A stretch of DNA of 64,000 bases from an uncultured Lachnospiraceae bacterium (GCA_947643615.1 CANRWO010000007.1:1-64000), one strand, 5' to 3'; positions 1 to 11,938 are shown, counted from the stretch's first letter. The notes: generated from the letters alone by a model not told the origin. A program made the numbers and translations.

Positions 1-217
1 CGTTGGAAAGACGTACTCTGGCGATCTTTCTAAGAGCTGAGTTAGGCTTTTTAGGAGTGTCAGTCTTTACAGCGGTACATACACCACGCTTCTGGGGAGC
101 AGATACATTGGTTGCCTTCTTGTGAAGGGAGTTGTATCCTTTCTGCAGAGCAGGTGCTGTAGACTTCTTCGCAGATGTCTGACGTCCCTTTCTTACTAAC
201 TGGTTAAATGTTGGCAT
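1..217 (-). CDS. rpsL: 30S ribosomal protein S12 (partial, C-terminus beyond window)
   Basis: Decoding-centre protein of the small ribosomal subunit. The first 72 codons are present, beginning [12 protein letters not shown] and continuing with the KRGVCTAV and PNSALRK segments typical of S12. The start at 217 follows an AGAGGTGA ribosome binding site at good spacing. The rest of the gene lies left of the window. It would normally follow rpoC in the str cluster; here an rfbD-like gene separates the two. Identity is certain from the conserved N-terminus. Confidence 0.97.
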   Translation of the reverse strand, partial: MPTFNQLVRKGRQTSAKKSTAPALQKGYNSLHKKATNVSAPQKRGVCTAVKTDTPKKPNSALRKIARVRLSN

Positions 218-390
218 TCTGTTTCACCTCTTTCTGAATATGATACAATTGTTTCCATGCATGGGGCCTGGTCTGTTGCGCCTGCAGCCGAACCGGAAAT
301 CTCCCTTTCTGCCGTTTTGCTCACAAAAAAAGCATCCGCACGCATGCCTTATTAGTATAGCCGCTTGCAGATGCAATGTCAATTACTTTT

Positions 391-424
391 TCGAAAAAAC
401 TTTTGCAGCAAAATATATTTTGCT
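391..424 (-). terminator. Probable intrinsic terminator after the rfbD-like gene
   Basis: A 7-bp perfect stem (407-413 with 418-424, TATA loop) directly abuts the stop codon of the reductase gene. On the minus strand it is followed by GCAAAAGTTTTTT. The U-rich tail begins a few bases after the stem, so termination may be partial. The remainder of 218-424 shows no gene. Confidence 0.5.
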
Positions 425-1273
425 TTACCCCTTTTGCAACTCCCAGAGATAACGCTTCAGCGCGTCCTCCCAGGGCGGCAGCCTGTGAAAGCCGTTCTCC
501 GTCAGTTTATCCTTGCTCAGACGGCTGTTCATGGGACGGTTGGCCTTCGCACCGTACTCCGCCGAAGTAACGGGAACCACGTCCACCTTGGCCCCTGCTT
601 CCTTAAAAATGGCACAGGCAAAATCATACCATGAGCAAAACCCTTCATTTGTGGCATGATATACGCCGTATTTTTCCGTTTGGACCATATCGGCCAACAG
701 CACCGCCAGGTCATAGGTATATGTGGGGGAACCGAACTGGTCGTCTACCACCGTGATTCTGTCATGGGTCTCGGACAGCTTTAACATGGTCTTTACGAAA
801 TTCTTCCCGTTTAAGCCAAACACCCACGCAATGCGCACGATAAAGTACTTGTCCAAAAGCTCCTTCACCGCCAGTTCTCCCTCATACTTGGTCTGTCCGT
901 AGACACTCCTGGGGGCGCACTCATCTTCCGTTTCCCAGATGTTTTCTCCCTGCCCGTTAAACACGTAATCCGTACTGATATAGATCATCTTGATATCCAG
1001 TTCCCTGCAGGCTTTCGCAATATTCCGGGGACCGTCGGCATTCACCTTCCGGCATGCCTCCACGTTCTCCTCGGCAGCATCCACCGCAGTGTACGCCGCA
1101 CAGTGGATTACCGCATCAGGCGCCGCCGATTTGATCACTCCGTCCACACTGGCTGCATCTGTAATGTCCATCTCCTGAATGTCCACGCCAACGGCATCTA
1201 TTCCCCGCTTTTCCAGTTCATTGACAACATCATGCCCCAGTTGGCCCTTTACGCCTGTAACTAAAACCTTCAT
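425..1273 (-). CDS. rfbD: dTDP-4-dehydrorhamnose reductase (RmlD/RfbD family)
   Basis: Predicted to reduce dTDP-4-keto-L-rhamnose to dTDP-L-rhamnose with NAD(P)H, the last step of rhamnose activation, in the cytoplasm. The 282-residue protein is of normal length. It begins with a Rossmann glycine motif (GVKGQLG, residues 7-13) and has the SDR catalytic pair in YGQTK (Tyr125, Lys129) and the family segment STDYVFNG. A GGAG site precedes the start. The gene sits between rpoC and rpsL on the same strand, an unusual place for a sugar gene, and no rmlA, rmlB or rmlC is seen in the window. Substrate is assigned from family only. Confidence 0.85.
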   Translation of the reverse strand: MKVLVTGVKGQLGHDVVNELEKRGIDAVGVDIQEMDITDAASVDGVIKSAAPDAVIHCAAYTAVDAAEENVEACRKVNADGPRNIAKACRELDIKMIYISTDYVFNGQGENIWETEDECAPRSVYGQTKYEGELAVKELLDKYFIVRIAWVFGLNGKNFVKTMLKLSETHDRITVVDDQFGSPTYTYDLAVLLADMVQTEKYGVYHATNEGFCSWYDFACAIFKEAGAKVDVVPVTSAEYGAKANRPMNSRLSKDKLTENGFHRLPPWEDALKRYLWELQKG

Positions 1274-1323
1274 ACGCTGTCTCCATTCCTTTCACATTCC
1301 CGGCCGTTTCCCGCTCTTACAGC

Positions 1324-1352
1324 AGGGGGCAATGCCGCATGGCATCGCCCCT
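1324..1352 (-). terminator. GC-rich stem-loop between rpoC and rfbD
   Basis: AGGGG pairs with CCCCT and an inner ATGCC pairs with GGCAT, with a GCAT loop and one mismatch/bulge region. No U-run follows on the minus strand, so it may be an attenuating or RNA-processing hairpin rather than a full terminator. It would lower expression of rfbD and rpsL relative to rpoC. Confidence 0.35.
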
Positions 1353-1375
1353 GGATTCTATTTGTTCTGCTATTT

Positions 1376-4300
1376 CTATTCGTTGTCTTCGGCTACAGCC
1401 ACCATTTCTCCTGCTGCTTCTTCCGCATCCTCGTTTTCGTCAAACTCTTCCATTCCGTCCGCCCCATCCGGTTCGTCCATTTCTTCCTCACCTTCAAGGA
1501 AAACCTCTTTCTCGTCATCCAGCTCGTCAAAATCAAGTTCATCGAAAGAGTTAGCGTCTTTTTCATCTGTGCTCAGCCTGGTATTACGGTACCGCTTCAT
1601 ACCCGTACCTACAGGGATCAGCTTTCCGATAATAACATTCTCTTTCAGTCCGATCAGGTTATCCACTTTTCCCTTGATAGCAGCTTCCGTCAGCACCTTT
1701 GTGGTTTCCTGGAAAGATGCTGCCGACAGGAAGGAGTTGGTTGCCAGGGCCGCCTTGGTGATGCCCAGCAGTACCTGTTTTCCCTCTGCAGCCTCTTTTC
1801 CCTCTGCGGCAAGTTTCTCATTCATATCCTCATACTCAAGGACATCCACCAGGGTGCCGGGAAGGAATTCCGTATCTCCGTTGCTTTCGATGCGTATCTT
1901 CTTCAGCATCTGACGTACAATTACTTCAATATGCTTATCGGCAATATCAACACCCTGCAGGCGGTAAACGCGCTGTACTTCCCGGAGCATATAGTCCTGG
2001 ACCGCACGGATACCCTTGATCTTCAGCAGATCGTGGGGATTAACGCTTCCTTCTGTAAGCTCGTCGCCGGCTTCCAGGATCTGTTCGTCCATGATCTTAA
2101 TACGTGAGCCGTAAGGGATCAGGTAAGTCTTGCTCTCACCGGTCTCGTCATTTGTGATGACCACCTCACGCTTCTTCTTGGTGTCCTTGATCTCCGCCCT
2201 GCCGCCGAACTCGGCAATGATTGCAAGTCCCTTAGGCTTTCTGGCCTCAAAAAGCTCCTCTACACGGGGAAGACCCTGTGTGATATCATCACCTGCCACG
2301 CCGCCGGTGTGGAAAGTTCTCATGGTCAGCTGGGTACCGGGTTCTCCGATGGACTGCGCGGCAATAATACCAACAGCCTCACCCACCTGTACCGCCTCGC
2401 CGGTTGCCATGTTGGCGCCGTAGCACTTTGCGCAGATACCCACATGGGAACGGCAGGTCAGGATAGTACGGATCTTCACCGCCTCCACAGGCTCGCCCTT
2501 CTCGTTCACGCCGACGCTTAAAATTCTGGATGCACGGCTGGGTGTGATCATGTGGTTACGCTTCACAATCATGTTGCCGTCCCCATCCATAATATCTTCG
2601 CAGGAATATCTTCCTGTGATTCTGTCTTTCAGGCTTTCAATGGTCTCTTTCCCGTCCATAAACGCCTTGACCACCATTCCGGGGATCTCTGCCTTGCCTT
2701 CGCAGCAGTCAACCTCCCTGATGGAAAGCTCCTGGGATACATCCACCATACGTCTGGTGAGGTAACCGGAGTCAGCCGTTCGCAGCGCCGTATCGGACAG
2801 ACCTTTACGGGCGCCGTGGGCGGACATAAAGTACTCCAATACGTCCAGGCCCTCACGGAAATTAGACTTAATTGGCAGCTCAATGGTCCTTCCGGTGGTA
2901 TCCGCCATCAGTCCACGCATACCGGCCAGCTGCTTGATCTGCTGGTTGGAACCACGGGCGCCGGAGTCAGCCATCATAAAGATGTTATTGTATTTATCCA
3001 GTCCGGCCAGAAGCACATCCGTCAGTTCCTTATCCGTCTCGTTCCAGGTCTCTACCACCGCACGGTATCTCTCTTCCTCCGTGATCAAGCCGCGGCGGAA
3101 ATTGGTGGAAATCTTATCTACGGTAGCCTGGGCATCGGCCAGCATCTGAGGCTTCTTCTCCGGCACGGTCATGTCGGAAATGGATACCGTCATAGCCGCT
3201 CTGGTAGAGTACTTGTAACCAATTACCTTTACGTCATCCAGAACCTCCGCAGTCTTGGAAGCGCCATGAATGTTGATGACTTTTTCCAGGATCTGCTTTA
3301 ACCCCTTCTTGCCTACATGGAAATCCACCTCCAGCTTCAGCAGGTTCTCCGGCTTACTCCTATCCACAAATTCCAAATCCTGAGGCAGGATCTCGTTAAA
3401 GATAAAGCGTCCCAGGGTAGACTCCACATTCCCGTATACAGTCTCTCCCGCCTCATTCACCTTGCTCATGCGCACCGTAATCCTGGAGTGCAAAGTACAT
3501 GCGCCGTTCTCATAGGCAAGGATCGCCTCGTTGACATTCTTATAAAACTTGCCTTCCCCAATAGCTCCGGGCCTCTCCTGGGTCAGATAATAGATTCCCA
3601 GGACCATATCCTGTGAAGGAACTACTACCGGCCCGCCGTCCGACGGTTTCAGCAGATTGTTGGGAGACAGCAGCAGGAACCGGCATTCGGCCTGTGCTTC
3701 CACCGACAGAGGCAGATGCACTGCCATCTGGTCCCCGTCAAAGTCCGCATTGAAGGCTACACATACCAGAGGATGCAGCTTAATAGCTTTACCCTCTACA
3801 AGAATCGGCTCAAAGGCCTGGATACCAAGCCTGTGCAGAGTAGGGGCACGGTTCAGCATAACAGGATGCTCCTTGATTACCTCTTCCAGCACATCCCACA
3901 CCTGGTTATCCATCTTATCCACTAACTTTTTCGCATTTTTAATATTCTGGCTGATCTGCTTTGCCACCAGCTCTTTCATAACGAAAGGCTTGAACAGCTC
4001 GATAGCCATTTCCTTGGGCAGGCCGCACTGGTAAATCTTCAGTTCCGGGCCCACTACGATAACGGAACGACCGGAATAGTCCACACGCTTACCCAGCAGG
4101 TTCTGACGGAAGCGCCCGGATTTACCTTTCAGCATATCGGACAGGGATTTCAGCGCCCTGTTCCCGGGGCCGGTTACGGGACGTCCCCTCCTGCCGTTGT
4201 CAATCAGGGCATCCACCGCTTCCTGGAGCATCCTCTTCTCATTGCGCACAATGATATCCGGTGCACCCAGTTCCAGCAGCCTCTTCAAACGGTTGTTTCT

Positions 4301-5113
4301 GTTAATGATCCTTCTGTACAGGTCATTCAGGTCGGATGTGGCAAAACGTCCGCCGTCCAACTGCACCATGGGACGGAGATCCGGGGGAATCACAGGGACC
4401 ACATCCATAATCATCCACTCCGGCATATTGCCGGACTCACGGAAAGCTTCCACAACCTCCAGCCTCTTGATGATACGGGCACGCTTTTGCCCGGAGGATT
4501 CCCTAAGGCCGGTCTTTAATTCCTCCGCCTCTGTCTCCAGGTTGATTGCCTGCAGCAGCTCCTTGATGGCTTCCGCACCCATCCCTACACGGAACTTATT
4601 CCCGTAAGTTTCCCTGGCATCCTGATACTCCTTCTCGGACAGGATCTGCTTATACTCCAGGCCGGTCTCCCCCGCATCTAACACAATATAAGAAGCAAAA
4701 TACAACACCTTCTCCAGCACTCTGGGGGACAGGTCCAGAATCAGGCCCATACGGCTGGGTATCCCTTTAAAATACCAGATGTGGGACACAGGGGCAGCCA
4801 GCTCGATATGCCCCATACGTTCCCTTCGCACGCTTGCCTTGGTAACCTCTACACCGCAGCGGTCACAGACAACGCCCTTATATCTGATCTTCTTGTACTT
4901 ACCACAATGGCACTCCCAGTCCTTGCTGGGGCCGAATATTTTCTCACAGAACAGGCCGTCCCTCTCAGGTTTCAGCGTTCTGTAATTGATCGTCTCAGGC
5001 TTTAAAACCTCGCCGTGGGACCATTCACGGATCTTATCGGGCGAAGCCAATCCAATCTTGATGGCATCAAATGTCATAGGCTGATAGGTTGCTTCATTCT
5101 TTGTTTCTGGCAT
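1376..5113 (-). CDS. rpoC: DNA-directed RNA polymerase beta' subunit
   Basis: Largest RNA polymerase subunit. The N-terminal zinc ribbon is visible (Cys68, Cys70, Cys83, Cys86), and the catalytic magnesium loop NADFDGDQ is at residues 455-462. Later bridge-helix and trigger-loop segments are present ([26 protein letters not shown]). A long acidic tail ([13 protein letters not shown] and on) ends the protein. An upstream in-frame GTG exists at 5122, but the GGGAG site lies right against it and 8 bases before the ATG at 5113, so MPETKNE is the better start (1245 residues). It follows rpoB by 165 bases and is probably cotranscribed with it. Confidence 0.98.
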   Translation of the reverse strand: MPETKNEATYQPMTFDAIKIGLASPDKIREWSHGEVLKPETINYRTLKPERDGLFCEKIFGPSKDWECHCGKYKKIRYKGVVCDRCGVEVTKASVRRERMGHIELAAPVSHIWYFKGIPSRMGLILDLSPRVLEKVLYFASYIVLDAGETGLEYKQILSEKEYQDARETYGNKFRVGMGAEAIKELLQAINLETEAEELKTGLRESSGQKRARIIKRLEVVEAFRESGNMPEWMIMDVVPVIPPDLRPMVQLDGGRFATSDLNDLYRRIINRNNRLKRLLELGAPDIIVRNEKRMLQEAVDALIDNGRRGRPVTGPGNRALKSLSDMLKGKSGRFRQNLLGKRVDYSGRSVIVVGPELKIYQCGLPKEMAIELFKPFVMKELVAKQISQNIKNAKKLVDKMDNQVWDVLEEVIKEHPVMLNRAPTLHRLGIQAFEPILVEGKAIKLHPLVCVAFNADFDGDQMAVHLPLSVEAQAECRFLLLSPNNLLKPSDGGPVVVPSQDMVLGIYYLTQERPGAIGEGKFYKNVNEAILAYENGACTLHSRITVRMSKVNEAGETVYGNVESTLGRFIFNEILPQDLEFVDRSKPENLLKLEVDFHVGKKGLKQILEKVINIHGASKTAEVLDDVKVIGYKYSTRAAMTVSISDMTVPEKKPQMLADAQATVDKISTNFRRGLITEEERYRAVVETWNETDKELTDVLLAGLDKYNNIFMMADSGARGSNQQIKQLAGMRGLMADTTGRTIELPIKSNFREGLDVLEYFMSAHGARKGLSDTALRTADSGYLTRRMVDVSQELSIREVDCCEGKAEIPGMVVKAFMDGKETIESLKDRITGRYSCEDIMDGDGNMIVKRNHMITPSRASRILSVGVNEKGEPVEAVKIRTILTCRSHVGICAKCYGANMATGEAVQVGEAVGIIAAQSIGEPGTQLTMRTFHTGGVAGDDITQGLPRVEELFEARKPKGLAIIAEFGGRAEIKDTKKKREVVITNDETGESKTYLIPYGSRIKIMDEQILEAGDELTEGSVNPHDLLKIKGIRAVQDYMLREVQRVYRLQGVDIADKHIEVIVRQMLKKIRIESNGDTEFLPGTLVDVLEYEDMNEKLAAEGKEAAEGKQVLLGITKAALATNSFLSAASFQETTKVLTEAAIKGKVDNLIGLKENVIIGKLIPVGTGMKRYRNTRLSTDEKDANSFDELDFDELDDEKEVFLEGEEEMDEPDGADGMEEFDENEDAEEAAGEMVAVAEDNE

Positions 5114-5278
5114 TAATGGCACTCCCTTCTATTTTTCAGCATTCCACCCGGTTCTGTCATTCGTTCAGAAGCCTTTCCGAAAAGCCTTTGGGTCTATCCA
5201 AATGACTTGCTTCAATAATCTGCTTCTGAATGCAGGCATTTAATGCTGACTGCTTTTCGGATTCGTCCGGCTTCGAAC

Positions 5279-8200
5279 TTACTCAAAATCGTCCTCGCCG
5301 TCGTCGAATTCATCTGCATCCATATCAAATGCGTCGTCCTCATAGACTTCATCATCAGAGCTTACCAGCTCTCCGCTCTCCTCGTCGAACTCCTGTGCCT
5401 GATAACCCATCTCGCCCAGGGAACCGTTGTCATAATCGTCATACTTGCGGTCGTCGCCCATCTCATAACGGTAATCCGTATCACCGTAGTCAATGCTCTC
5501 CATAATCTCCACTTCGGTCTGGTCATCACGGAGGACTCTTACATCCAGGCCAAGCGCCTGCAGCTCCTTCAGCAATACCTTAAAGGATTCCGGGATTCCG
5601 GGTTCGGGGATATTATCTCCCTTTATGATCGCTTCGTAAGTCTTCACACGCCCCACTACGTCATCCGACTTCACTGTCAGGATCTCCTGCAGTGTGTAAG
5701 ATGCGCCATATGCCTCCAAGGCCCATACCTCCATCTCGCCGAATCGCTGGCCGCCAAACTGCGCTTTGCCGCCCAAGGGCTGCTGTGTCACCAGAGAGTA
5801 CGGCCCGGTAGAACGGGCATGGATCTTGTCATCTACCAGATGGTGAAGCTTCAGGTAATGCATGTGGCCTATGGTTACGGGACTGTCAAAATATTCTCCG
5901 GTACGGCCGTCACGGAGACGGACTTTCCCGTCACGGGAGATGGGGACTCCTGCCCATACTTCCCTGTGGTCCCTGCTCTTTGACAAGTAATCTACCACTT
6001 CAGGAAGCAGCTCCTCACTGTGCTTGCTCTCAAAAGTCTCACCGTCCCATTTCCTGCCGTCTACAGTGCTCTCTCTTCCCTCCGACTTCCACCGTGCCGC
6101 TTCAGCGGCATCAAAAGGAAGGTTTACATAGTCGTTTGCCAGATCCAGCGTATCCATGATGTCATTTTCATTGGCGCCGTCAAACACAGGGGTAGCCACG
6201 TTAAACCCTAACGCCTTTGCCGCCAGGGAAAGATGAATCTCCAATACCTGTCCAATGTTCATACGGGAAGGCACACCCAGAGGGTTCAGCACAATATCCA
6301 ACGGGCGCCCGTTAGGCAGATAAGGCATATCTTCCACCGGAAGCACCCGGGAGACAACACCCTTGTTGCCGTGCCGGCCTGCCATCTTGTCTCCTACGGA
6401 AATCTTTCTCTTCTGCGCAATATAGATACGGACTGCCTGGTTTACCCCGGGAGAAAGCTCGTCGCTGTTCTCTCTGGTAAATACCTTGGCATCCACTACA
6501 ATACCGTATTCGCCGTGAGGCACTTTCAGCGAAGTGTCACGGACTTCCCTTGCCTTCTCGCCGAAAATCGCACGGAGCAGCCTCTCCTCCGCAGTAAGCT
6601 CCGTCTCTCCCTTGGGAGTTACCTTACCTACAAGGATATCACCGGCACGGACCTCCGCACCGATACGGATGATACCTCTGTCATCCAGATCCTTCAACGC
6701 ATCATCACCGACGCCGGGAACGTCACGGGTAATTTCCTCGGGCCCCAGCTTTGTATCCCTGGCCTCTGCCTCATATTCCTCAATGTGCACGGAGGTGTAG
6801 ACATCCTCCTGCACCAGTCTTTCACTTAAAAGTACCGCATCCTCGTAATTGTAGCCTTCCCATGTCATGAAACCGATCAGCGGGTTCTTACCCAGCGCCA
6901 GTTCACCCATGGAAGTGGAAGGGCCGTCAGCAATCACCTGTCCCTCCGCCACATGGTCTCCCTTAAATACAATAGGCTTCTGGTTGTAGCAGTTGGACTG
7001 GTTGCTCCTGGAGAATTTGGTCAGATGGTACTCTGCCCTTTCTCCGTCATCGCAAGTCATGCGAATGAGCCTGGACGACACATAATCGATAGTACCCGAT
7101 TTCCTGGCCAGGACACAGACACCGGAGTCCACTGCCGTCTTCGTCTCCATGCCGGTACCCACTGCAGGGGCATCCGTCAGCAAAAGAGGCACAGCCTGAC
7201 GCTGCATGTTGGATCCCATCAGCGCACGGTTGGCGTCATCGTTCTGCAGAAAAGGAATCAATGCGGTGGCCACGGAGAATACCATACGGGGAGACACGTC
7301 CATGTAGTCAAACATGGAACGGGGATACTCCTGGGTCTCCTCGCGGTAACGGCCGGATACGGTATTACGGACAAAATGCCCGTTCCCGTCCAACGCCTCG
7401 TTGGCCTGCGCCACATGATAATTATCCTCTTCGTCAGCGGTCATGTATACCACCTCATCCGTAACCCTGGGATTTGAAGGGTCGGACTTATCCACCTTTC
7501 GGTAAGGCGCCTCCACAAAACCGTATTCATTAATCCTTGCATAGCTTGCAAGGGAGTTTATCAAACCGATATTAGGGCCTTCAGGGGTCTCAATAGGGCA
7601 CATCCTCCCATAGTGGGAATAATGCACGTCACGGACCTCAAATCCGGCACGGTCCCTGGACAAACCACCGGGGCCAAGTGCGGACAAACGCCTCTTATGG
7701 GTCAGTTCCCCGAGCGGGTTATTCTGATCCATGAACTGGGACAGCTGGGAAGAACCGAAGAACTCCTTGACCGCAGCCGTAACGGGTTTAATATTGATCA
7801 GCGACTGGGGGGAAATCTCCTCCGCGTCATGTGTAGTCATACGCTCACGGACAACTCTCTCCATTCTGGAAAGGCCGATACGGTACTGGTTCTGGAGCAA
7901 TTCTCCCACTGCACGGATACGCCTGTTGCCCAGATGGTCGATATCGTCATCATTGCCCAGGCCGTACTCGAGATGCATGTTATAATTAATGGAAGCAATA
8001 ATGTCTTCCTTTGTGATATGCTTGGGCACAAGCTCATGGACATTTTTCTTAATGGCCTCCGCAAGCTTTTCGGGATCCTCACTGAACTCTTCAAGGATCT
8101 GGGCCAGCACAGGGTAGTATACTTTCTCATGGATGCCAAAGTCTCTGGGATTGCAATCCACAAAGCTGGTCAGATCCACCATCATATTGGACAGGACTTT

Positions 8201-9217
8201 AACATTCTTCTCTTCTGTCTGCACATATACGAAAGGAACGGCAGCATTCTGGATCGTATCGGCCAGCTCTGCAGTCACCTTGTCACCCGCGGATGCAAGC
8301 ACTTCGCCGGTGGACGGCTCCACCACGTCGGCTGCCAGGATCTGATGCCTGATCCTGTTCCTGAATGCCAGTTTCTTATTGAATTTATATCTACCAACCT
8401 TGGCCAAATCATATCTTCTGGGGTCGAAGAACATAGCGTTGATCAGGCTTTCTGCACTCTCAACACTCAAAGGTTCACCGGGGCGGATTTTTTTGTATAA
8501 CTCTAACAGACCCTCCTGATAATTTTCAGCAGTGTCCTTGCCAAAGCATGCTTCAATCTTGGGTTCGTCGCCGAATAATTCCCGGATCTCGTCATTGGAG
8601 CCGACGCCCAGCGCACGGATCAGCACCGTAACCGGTACCTTTCGGGTCCTGTCCACGCGGACATAGAAGACATCATTGGAATCTGTCTCATATTCCAGCC
8701 ATGCACCGCGATTAGGGATCACGGTACAGGAGAACAGGCGCTTACCGATCTTATCGTGCCCTATGCCGTAATAAATGCCGGGGGAACGAACCAACTGGCT
8801 AACGATAACACGTTCCGCGCCATTGATAACAAAAGTGCCTGTCTCAGTCATCAGCGGGAGGTCACCCATAAAAATCTTGTGTTCGCTTATCTCTTCCTTC
8901 TCCTTATTGTACAGACGAACTTTAACAGTCAGAGGCGCCGCGTAAGTAGCGTCCCTCTCCTTGCATTCCTCAATAGAATATTTGACATCGTCTCTGCACA
9001 GTTCGAAGTCCACAAATTCCAGACTCAAAGAACCGCTGTAATCAGCAATAGGAGAGATATCATCGAAGACTTCCTTCAAACCTTCGTCCAAAAACCACTG
9101 ATAAGAATCCTTTTGGACTTCGATCAGATTGGGCATCTCCAGAACCTCTTTCTGCCGTGCATAACTCATACGCATAACCTTATTGCCGGCCATGGGACGT
9201 ATTCTGTTCTTTTCCAT
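5279..9217 (-). CDS. rpoB: DNA-directed RNA polymerase beta subunit
   Basis: Second large RNA polymerase subunit, forming the other half of the active-site cleft and the rifampicin pocket. The pocket is visible as [13 protein letters not shown] and [13 protein letters not shown]-terminal clamp segments are conserved, and the protein ends in a long Asp/Glu-rich tail. The frame is open 30 codons further upstream, but a GGGGTGA site lies 7 bases before the ATG at 9217 ([11 protein letters not shown]), which matches the family start and gives 1312 residues. Its own strong promoter lies at 9298-9326. Confidence 0.98.
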   Translation of the reverse strand: MEKNRIRPMAGNKVMRMSYARQKEVLEMPNLIEVQKDSYQWFLDEGLKEVFDDISPIADYSGSLSLEFVDFELCRDDVKYSIEECKERDATYAAPLTVKVRLYNKEKEEISEHKIFMGDLPLMTETGTFVINGAERVIVSQLVRSPGIYYGIGHDKIGKRLFSCTVIPNRGAWLEYETDSNDVFYVRVDRTRKVPVTVLIRALGVGSNDEIRELFGDEPKIEACFGKDTAENYQEGLLELYKKIRPGEPLSVESAESLINAMFFDPRRYDLAKVGRYKFNKKLAFRNRIRHQILAADVVEPSTGEVLASAGDKVTAELADTIQNAAVPFVYVQTEEKNVKVLSNMMVDLTSFVDCNPRDFGIHEKVYYPVLAQILEEFSEDPEKLAEAIKKNVHELVPKHITKEDIIASINYNMHLEYGLGNDDDIDHLGNRRIRAVGELLQNQYRIGLSRMERVVRERMTTHDAEEISPQSLINIKPVTAAVKEFFGSSQLSQFMDQNNPLGELTHKRRLSALGPGGLSRDRAGFEVRDVHYSHYGRMCPIETPEGPNIGLINSLASYARINEYGFVEAPYRKVDKSDPSNPRVTDEVVYMTADEEDNYHVAQANEALDGNGHFVRNTVSGRYREETQEYPRSMFDYMDVSPRMVFSVATALIPFLQNDDANRALMGSNMQRQAVPLLLTDAPAVGTGMETKTAVDSGVCVLARKSGTIDYVSSRLIRMTCDDGERAEYHLTKFSRSNQSNCYNQKPIVFKGDHVAEGQVIADGPSTSMGELALGKNPLIGFMTWEGYNYEDAVLLSERLVQEDVYTSVHIEEYEAEARDTKLGPEEITRDVPGVGDDALKDLDDRGIIRIGAEVRAGDILVGKVTPKGETELTAEERLLRAIFGEKAREVRDTSLKVPHGEYGIVVDAKVFTRENSDELSPGVNQAVRIYIAQKRKISVGDKMAGRHGNKGVVSRVLPVEDMPYLPNGRPLDIVLNPLGVPSRMNIGQVLEIHLSLAAKALGFNVATPVFDGANENDIMDTLDLANDYVNLPFDAAEAARWKSEGRESTVDGRKWDGETFESKHSEELLPEVVDYLSKSRDHREVWAGVPISRDGKVRLRDGRTGEYFDSPVTIGHMHYLKLHHLVDDKIHARSTGPYSLVTQQPLGGKAQFGGQRFGEMEVWALEAYGASYTLQEILTVKSDDVVGRVKTYEAIIKGDNIPEPGIPESFKVLLKELQALGLDVRVLRDDQTEVEIMESIDYGDTDYRYEMGDDRKYDDYDNGSLGEMGYQAQEFDEESGELVSSDDEVYEDDAFDMDADEFDDGEDDFE

Positions 9218-9297
9218 TGACATTTCACCCCGTTCTTTCTGATTTATGCCATGTTGCAATATACGCAGACATAGTACCGCACAATAGTGCACTATCC

Positions 9298-9326
9298 ATA
9301 TTATCACAAATAGGGGAGGGGGTCAA
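9298..9326 (-). promoter_or_regulatory. Sigma-A promoter for rpoBC
   Basis: TTGACC (-35, 9321-9326), a 17-base spacer and TAATAT (-10, 9298-9303) on the minus strand, about 80 bases before the rpoB start. It gives rpoBC a promoter separate from rplJL. The gap between this promoter and the hairpin at 9471 (9327-9470) holds no gene I can support. Confidence 0.8.
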
Positions 9327-9470
9327 GCAGATTTTTACATTATTGGATATTATTGTTTGGTTTTATGCTTGCATTTCGAGAATATAACGGCCCATATGAA
9401 TATCCGCCGGGAACTTTCAGGGCGGGCGGCGTGGCTTCGCACCAGGTTTCCGGCATGGCTGCGCGCCTAT

Positions 9471-9530
9471 GTGATATAATAAAGGGACGGCCCTCCGTGC
9501 ATGCACGGAACCATCCCTTTATCATATCAC
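9471..9530 (-). terminator. Long palindromic hairpin between rplL and rpoB
   Basis: The outer arms are 17 bases each (9471-9487 and 9514-9530) with a single mismatch, and the inside carries a second self-complementary core (CCGTGCATGCACGG). It lies just after the rplL stop and is flanked by A/T runs inside the stem, so the structure reads similarly from either strand. Most likely a terminator or attenuator that separates rplJL from rpoBC transcription. Confidence 0.65.
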
Positions 9531-9551
9531 GCAGTCACTTGGATATCACGA

Positions 9552-9929
9552 CTACTTTAATGTAACCTTTGCGCCAACTTCCTCAAGCTTCTTCTTGATC
9601 TCCTCGGCTTCTGCCTTAGATGCAGCTTCCTTAACAACCTTAGGAGCGCCGTCAACTACGTCCTTTGCTTCCTTCAGGCCCAGGCCGGTCACTTCACGGA
9701 CAACCTTGATAACCTTAACCTTCTCTGCGCCAACCTCGGTCAGCTCTACATCGAACTCGTCCTTCTCTTCTTCAGCAGCTGCTGCACCGGCACCTGCTGC
9801 CGCAACTACAACGCCTGCTGCTGCGGATACGCCGAACTCCTCCTCGCAAGCCTTTACAAGATCATTTAACTCTAATACGGTCATCTCTTTGATCGCATCA
9901 ATCAATTCCTGAGCTGTCAACTTAGCCAT
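9552..9929 (-). CDS. rplL: 50S ribosomal protein L7/L12
   Basis: Stalk protein of the large subunit that recruits GTPase factors. 125 residues from MAKLTAQEL, preceded by GGAGG. The N-terminal dimerisation region is followed by an Ala/Gly-rich hinge ([20 protein letters not shown]) and the conserved C-terminal domain ([18 protein letters not shown]). The upstream in-frame ATG (MEEKK) overlaps the ribosome binding site and is unlikely to be used. Cotranscribed with rplJ. Confidence 0.98.
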   Translation of the reverse strand: MAKLTAQELIDAIKEMTVLELNDLVKACEEEFGVSAAAGVVVAAAGAGAAAAEEEKDEFDVELTEVGAEKVKVIKVVREVTGLGLKEAKDVVDGAPKVVKEAASKAEAEEIKKKLEEVGAKVTLK

Positions 9930-9978
9930 TTTCTTTTCCTCCATTTTTAAATTATTGTGTAAATCTTTTCTTTCCGCT

Positions 9979-10494
9979 TTATTCAGCAGCTTCTGCGGAA
10001 GCAGCTGAAGCTCCGCCTTTTTCTGCCAGCTGGTTCATGACACGAGCAAAGTTGGTGATAGGACTCTGCAGGCTGCCAAGCAATCTGGAAATGAGCACTT
10101 CCCTGGCAGGAATGCTGGCGATGGAAGCAATGCCCTTTGCATCATATACGGTACCTTCAACGATACCGGCCCTGATCTCAAGCTTATCGGCTGTCTTCGC
10201 AAACTCTGCAAGGACTCTCGCCGGGGCAGTTGCATCCTCATTGGAAATCGCAATTGCATTGGGGCCTTCCAGATACTGGATCAGTCCTTCGCAATCGGTA
10301 TCCTTGAACGCACGGGTCATGAATGTGTTTTTGTACACCTTATAGGTAATGCCTGCCTCACGCAGATTCTTACGAAGCTTTGTGTCCTGCTCAACGGTAA
10401 GTCCGCGGTAATCTACCAGGACTACGGACTGGGCATCTTTGATGCTGGCGGCAATCTCTTCTACAATAGGCGCTTTTAATTCAACCTTTGCCAT
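9979..10494 (-). CDS. rplJ: 50S ribosomal protein L10
   Basis: Base of the L7/L12 stalk; binds 23S rRNA and the L12 dimers, and as free protein represses its own mRNA leader. 171 residues with [17 protein letters not shown] near the N-terminus and the C-terminal helix that binds L12, ending in a short Ala-rich tail. The matching L10 leader lies directly upstream (10495-10680). Confidence 0.97.
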   Translation of the reverse strand: MAKVELKAPIVEEIAASIKDAQSVVLVDYRGLTVEQDTKLRKNLREAGITYKVYKNTFMTRAFKDTDCEGLIQYLEGPNAIAISNEDATAPARVLAEFAKTADKLEIRAGIVEGTVYDAKGIASIASIPAREVLISRLLGSLQSPITNFARVMNQLAEKGGASAASAEAAE

Positions 10495-10680
10495 TTTTTT
10501 CCTCCTTATAGAATGTATTGGGTTTCCCCTGCCGAAAGGAGTTATGTTTATAAGAAAAGCCTTCCTGAAGACAGGAAGGCCAAAAGTCTTACATGAAAAC
10601 TCTTTCCTCGGTAGGCGCTGTGCTTATCCCCTCTCTGAGAGACCATGGGGACCTACTGTCTTCGGCATAGTCATATGACT
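10495..10680 (-). ncRNA. L10 ribosomal protein leader with intrinsic attenuator
   Basis: The untranslated leader of rplJL. The distal part (about 10590-10675) has the recurring L10-leader elements GCCGAAGACAG, GGTCCC and CTACCGAGG on the minus strand. It is followed by a 9-bp perfect hairpin (10559-10567 with 10572-10580) and TTTTCTTA at 10551-10558, a clear terminator. Known leaders of this type in Firmicutes bind the L10-L12 complex, so free L10 would favour termination here. Confidence 0.85.
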
Positions 10681-10686
10681 TTATAC

Positions 10687-10715
10687 AGGATACTATGGAT
10701 CACCGTATTTGTCAA
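10687..10715 (-). promoter_or_regulatory. Sigma-A promoter for the L10 leader and rplJL
   Basis: TTGACA (10710-10715), 17-base spacer, TATCCT (10687-10692) on the minus strand, placed so that transcription starts at the beginning of the L10 leader. It lies between rplA and rplJ, so rplJL has its own start in addition to any read-through from rplKA. Confidence 0.8.
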
Positions 10716-10752
10716 CAATTTTATAGCGGTTCGGAGCCGGCAAAGTTAAGCC

Positions 10753-11442
10753 TTAGAATTTCGCAACGCTTACCTTGACGCCGGGGCCCATGGTGCTGGT
10801 CAACGTGATGCTCCTCAAATACTGGCCTTTCAGCGCACTGGGTTTCGCTTTGACAATGGCATCCATCAGCGCAGTGAAGTTCTCCTTGAGAGCCTCCTCA
10901 GTAAAGGAAACCTTACCGATGGGAACATGCACGATATTGGTCTTATCCAGCCTGTACTCAATCTTACCGGCTTTGATATCATTAACAGCCTTGGTAACAT
11001 CCATGGTAACCGTGCCGGCCTTAGGGTTAGGCATCAGGCCTTTGGGGCCCAGGATCTTACCGAGACGGCCTACAATACCCATCATATCGGGTGTTGCAAC
11101 CACCACGTCAAAATCAAGCCATCCGTCATTCTGGATTCTGGGGATCAGCTCCTCGCCGCCCACATGGTCAGCGCCTGCCGCCTCAGCCTCAGCGATCTTG
11201 TCACCCTTTGCAATTACAAGAACCCGAACCTTCTTACCGGTTCCGTTGGGCAGCACTACCGCACCACGGATCTGCTGCTCTGCGTGACGTCCGTCACAAC
11301 CGGTCCTGATATGCGCTTCAATTGTCTCGTCAAACTTTGCTGTTGCAGTTTTCTTCACCAAAGCAATTGCCTCGTCAGGCTCATAGAGCGCCATACGGTC
11401 TACGAGCTTCGCTGCTTCGGTATATTTCTTACCATGTTTCAT
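10753..11442 (-). CDS. rplA: 50S ribosomal protein L1
   Basis: L1 stalk protein at the ribosomal E site. 229 residues from [13 protein letters not shown], preceded by AGGAGGT at 6-base spacing; the frame is open 15 codons further but lacks a ribosome binding site there. Conserved segments include GKVDFGI-type neighbours such as [17 protein letters not shown] and the C-terminal [13 protein letters not shown]. Follows rplK by 70 bases in the same operon. Confidence 0.97.
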   Translation of the reverse strand: MKHGKKYTEAAKLVDRMALYEPDEAIALVKKTATAKFDETIEAHIRTGCDGRHAEQQIRGAVVLPNGTGKKVRVLVIAKGDKIAEAEAAGADHVGGEELIPRIQNDGWLDFDVVVATPDMMGIVGRLGKILGPKGLMPNPKAGTVTMDVTKAVNDIKAGKIEYRLDKTNIVHVPIGKVSFTEEALKENFTALMDAIVKAKPSALKGQYLRSITLTSTMGPGVKVSVAKF

Positions 11443-11512
11443 TATCTTACCTCCTAGGTTCCAGCGACAACTTCCATTGTCTCCCAATTATAATAGTTAA
11501 GAACGGTAACGG

Positions 11513-11938
11513 TTAATCCTCTACTACAATACCCATGCTGCGTGCAGTACCCGCGATCATGCTCATGGCAGCCTCAACGCTTGCCGCATTCAGATCCGGC
11601 ATTTTCATCTCTGCGATCTCCTGGACCTTGGCCTTGGAAATAGTTGCCACCTTAGTCTTGTTAGGAACCGCAGAAGCAGTCTTAATATTGCATGCTTTCT
11701 TTAACAGTACTGCTGCAGGGGGAGTCTTCGTAACGAAACTGAAAGATCTGTCTGCATACACAGTAATGACTACGGGGATAATCACATCACCCTTGTCCGC
11801 TGTCCTTGCGTTGAACTGTTTTGTAAATTCAACGATGTTCACGCCATGCTGACCCAATGCGGGGCCAACAGGGGGAGCCGGTGTAGCTTTGCCGGCAGGA
11901 ATCTGTAATTTAATGTATCCTTCTACTTTCTTTGCCAT
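11513..11938 (-). CDS. rplK: 50S ribosomal protein L11
   Basis: Binds the GTPase-associated region of 23S rRNA and takes part in factor binding and stringent sensing. 141 residues from [27 protein letters not shown] and the C-terminal rRNA-binding domain are intact. AGGAGGT precedes the chosen ATG at 11938. The frame continues 34 codons upstream into the leader but with no ribosome binding site. Confidence 0.97.
   Translation of the reverse strand: MAKKVEGYIKLQIPAGKATPAPPVGPALGQHGVNIVEFTKQFNARTADKGDVIIPVVITVYADRSFSFVTKTPPAAVLLKKACNIKTASAVPNKTKVATISKAKVQEIAEMKMPDLNAASVEAAMSMIAGTARSMGIVVED

Noticed and set aside
240..634. Plus-strand frames between rpsL and rfbD
   Set aside because: They run into the 3' end of rfbD in antisense and lack start signals.
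2552..8500. Several plus-strand open frames of up to 295 codons opposite rpoC and rpoB
   Set aside because: They lie wholly within strongly conserved genes on the other strand, have no ribosome binding sites and no recognisable domains.
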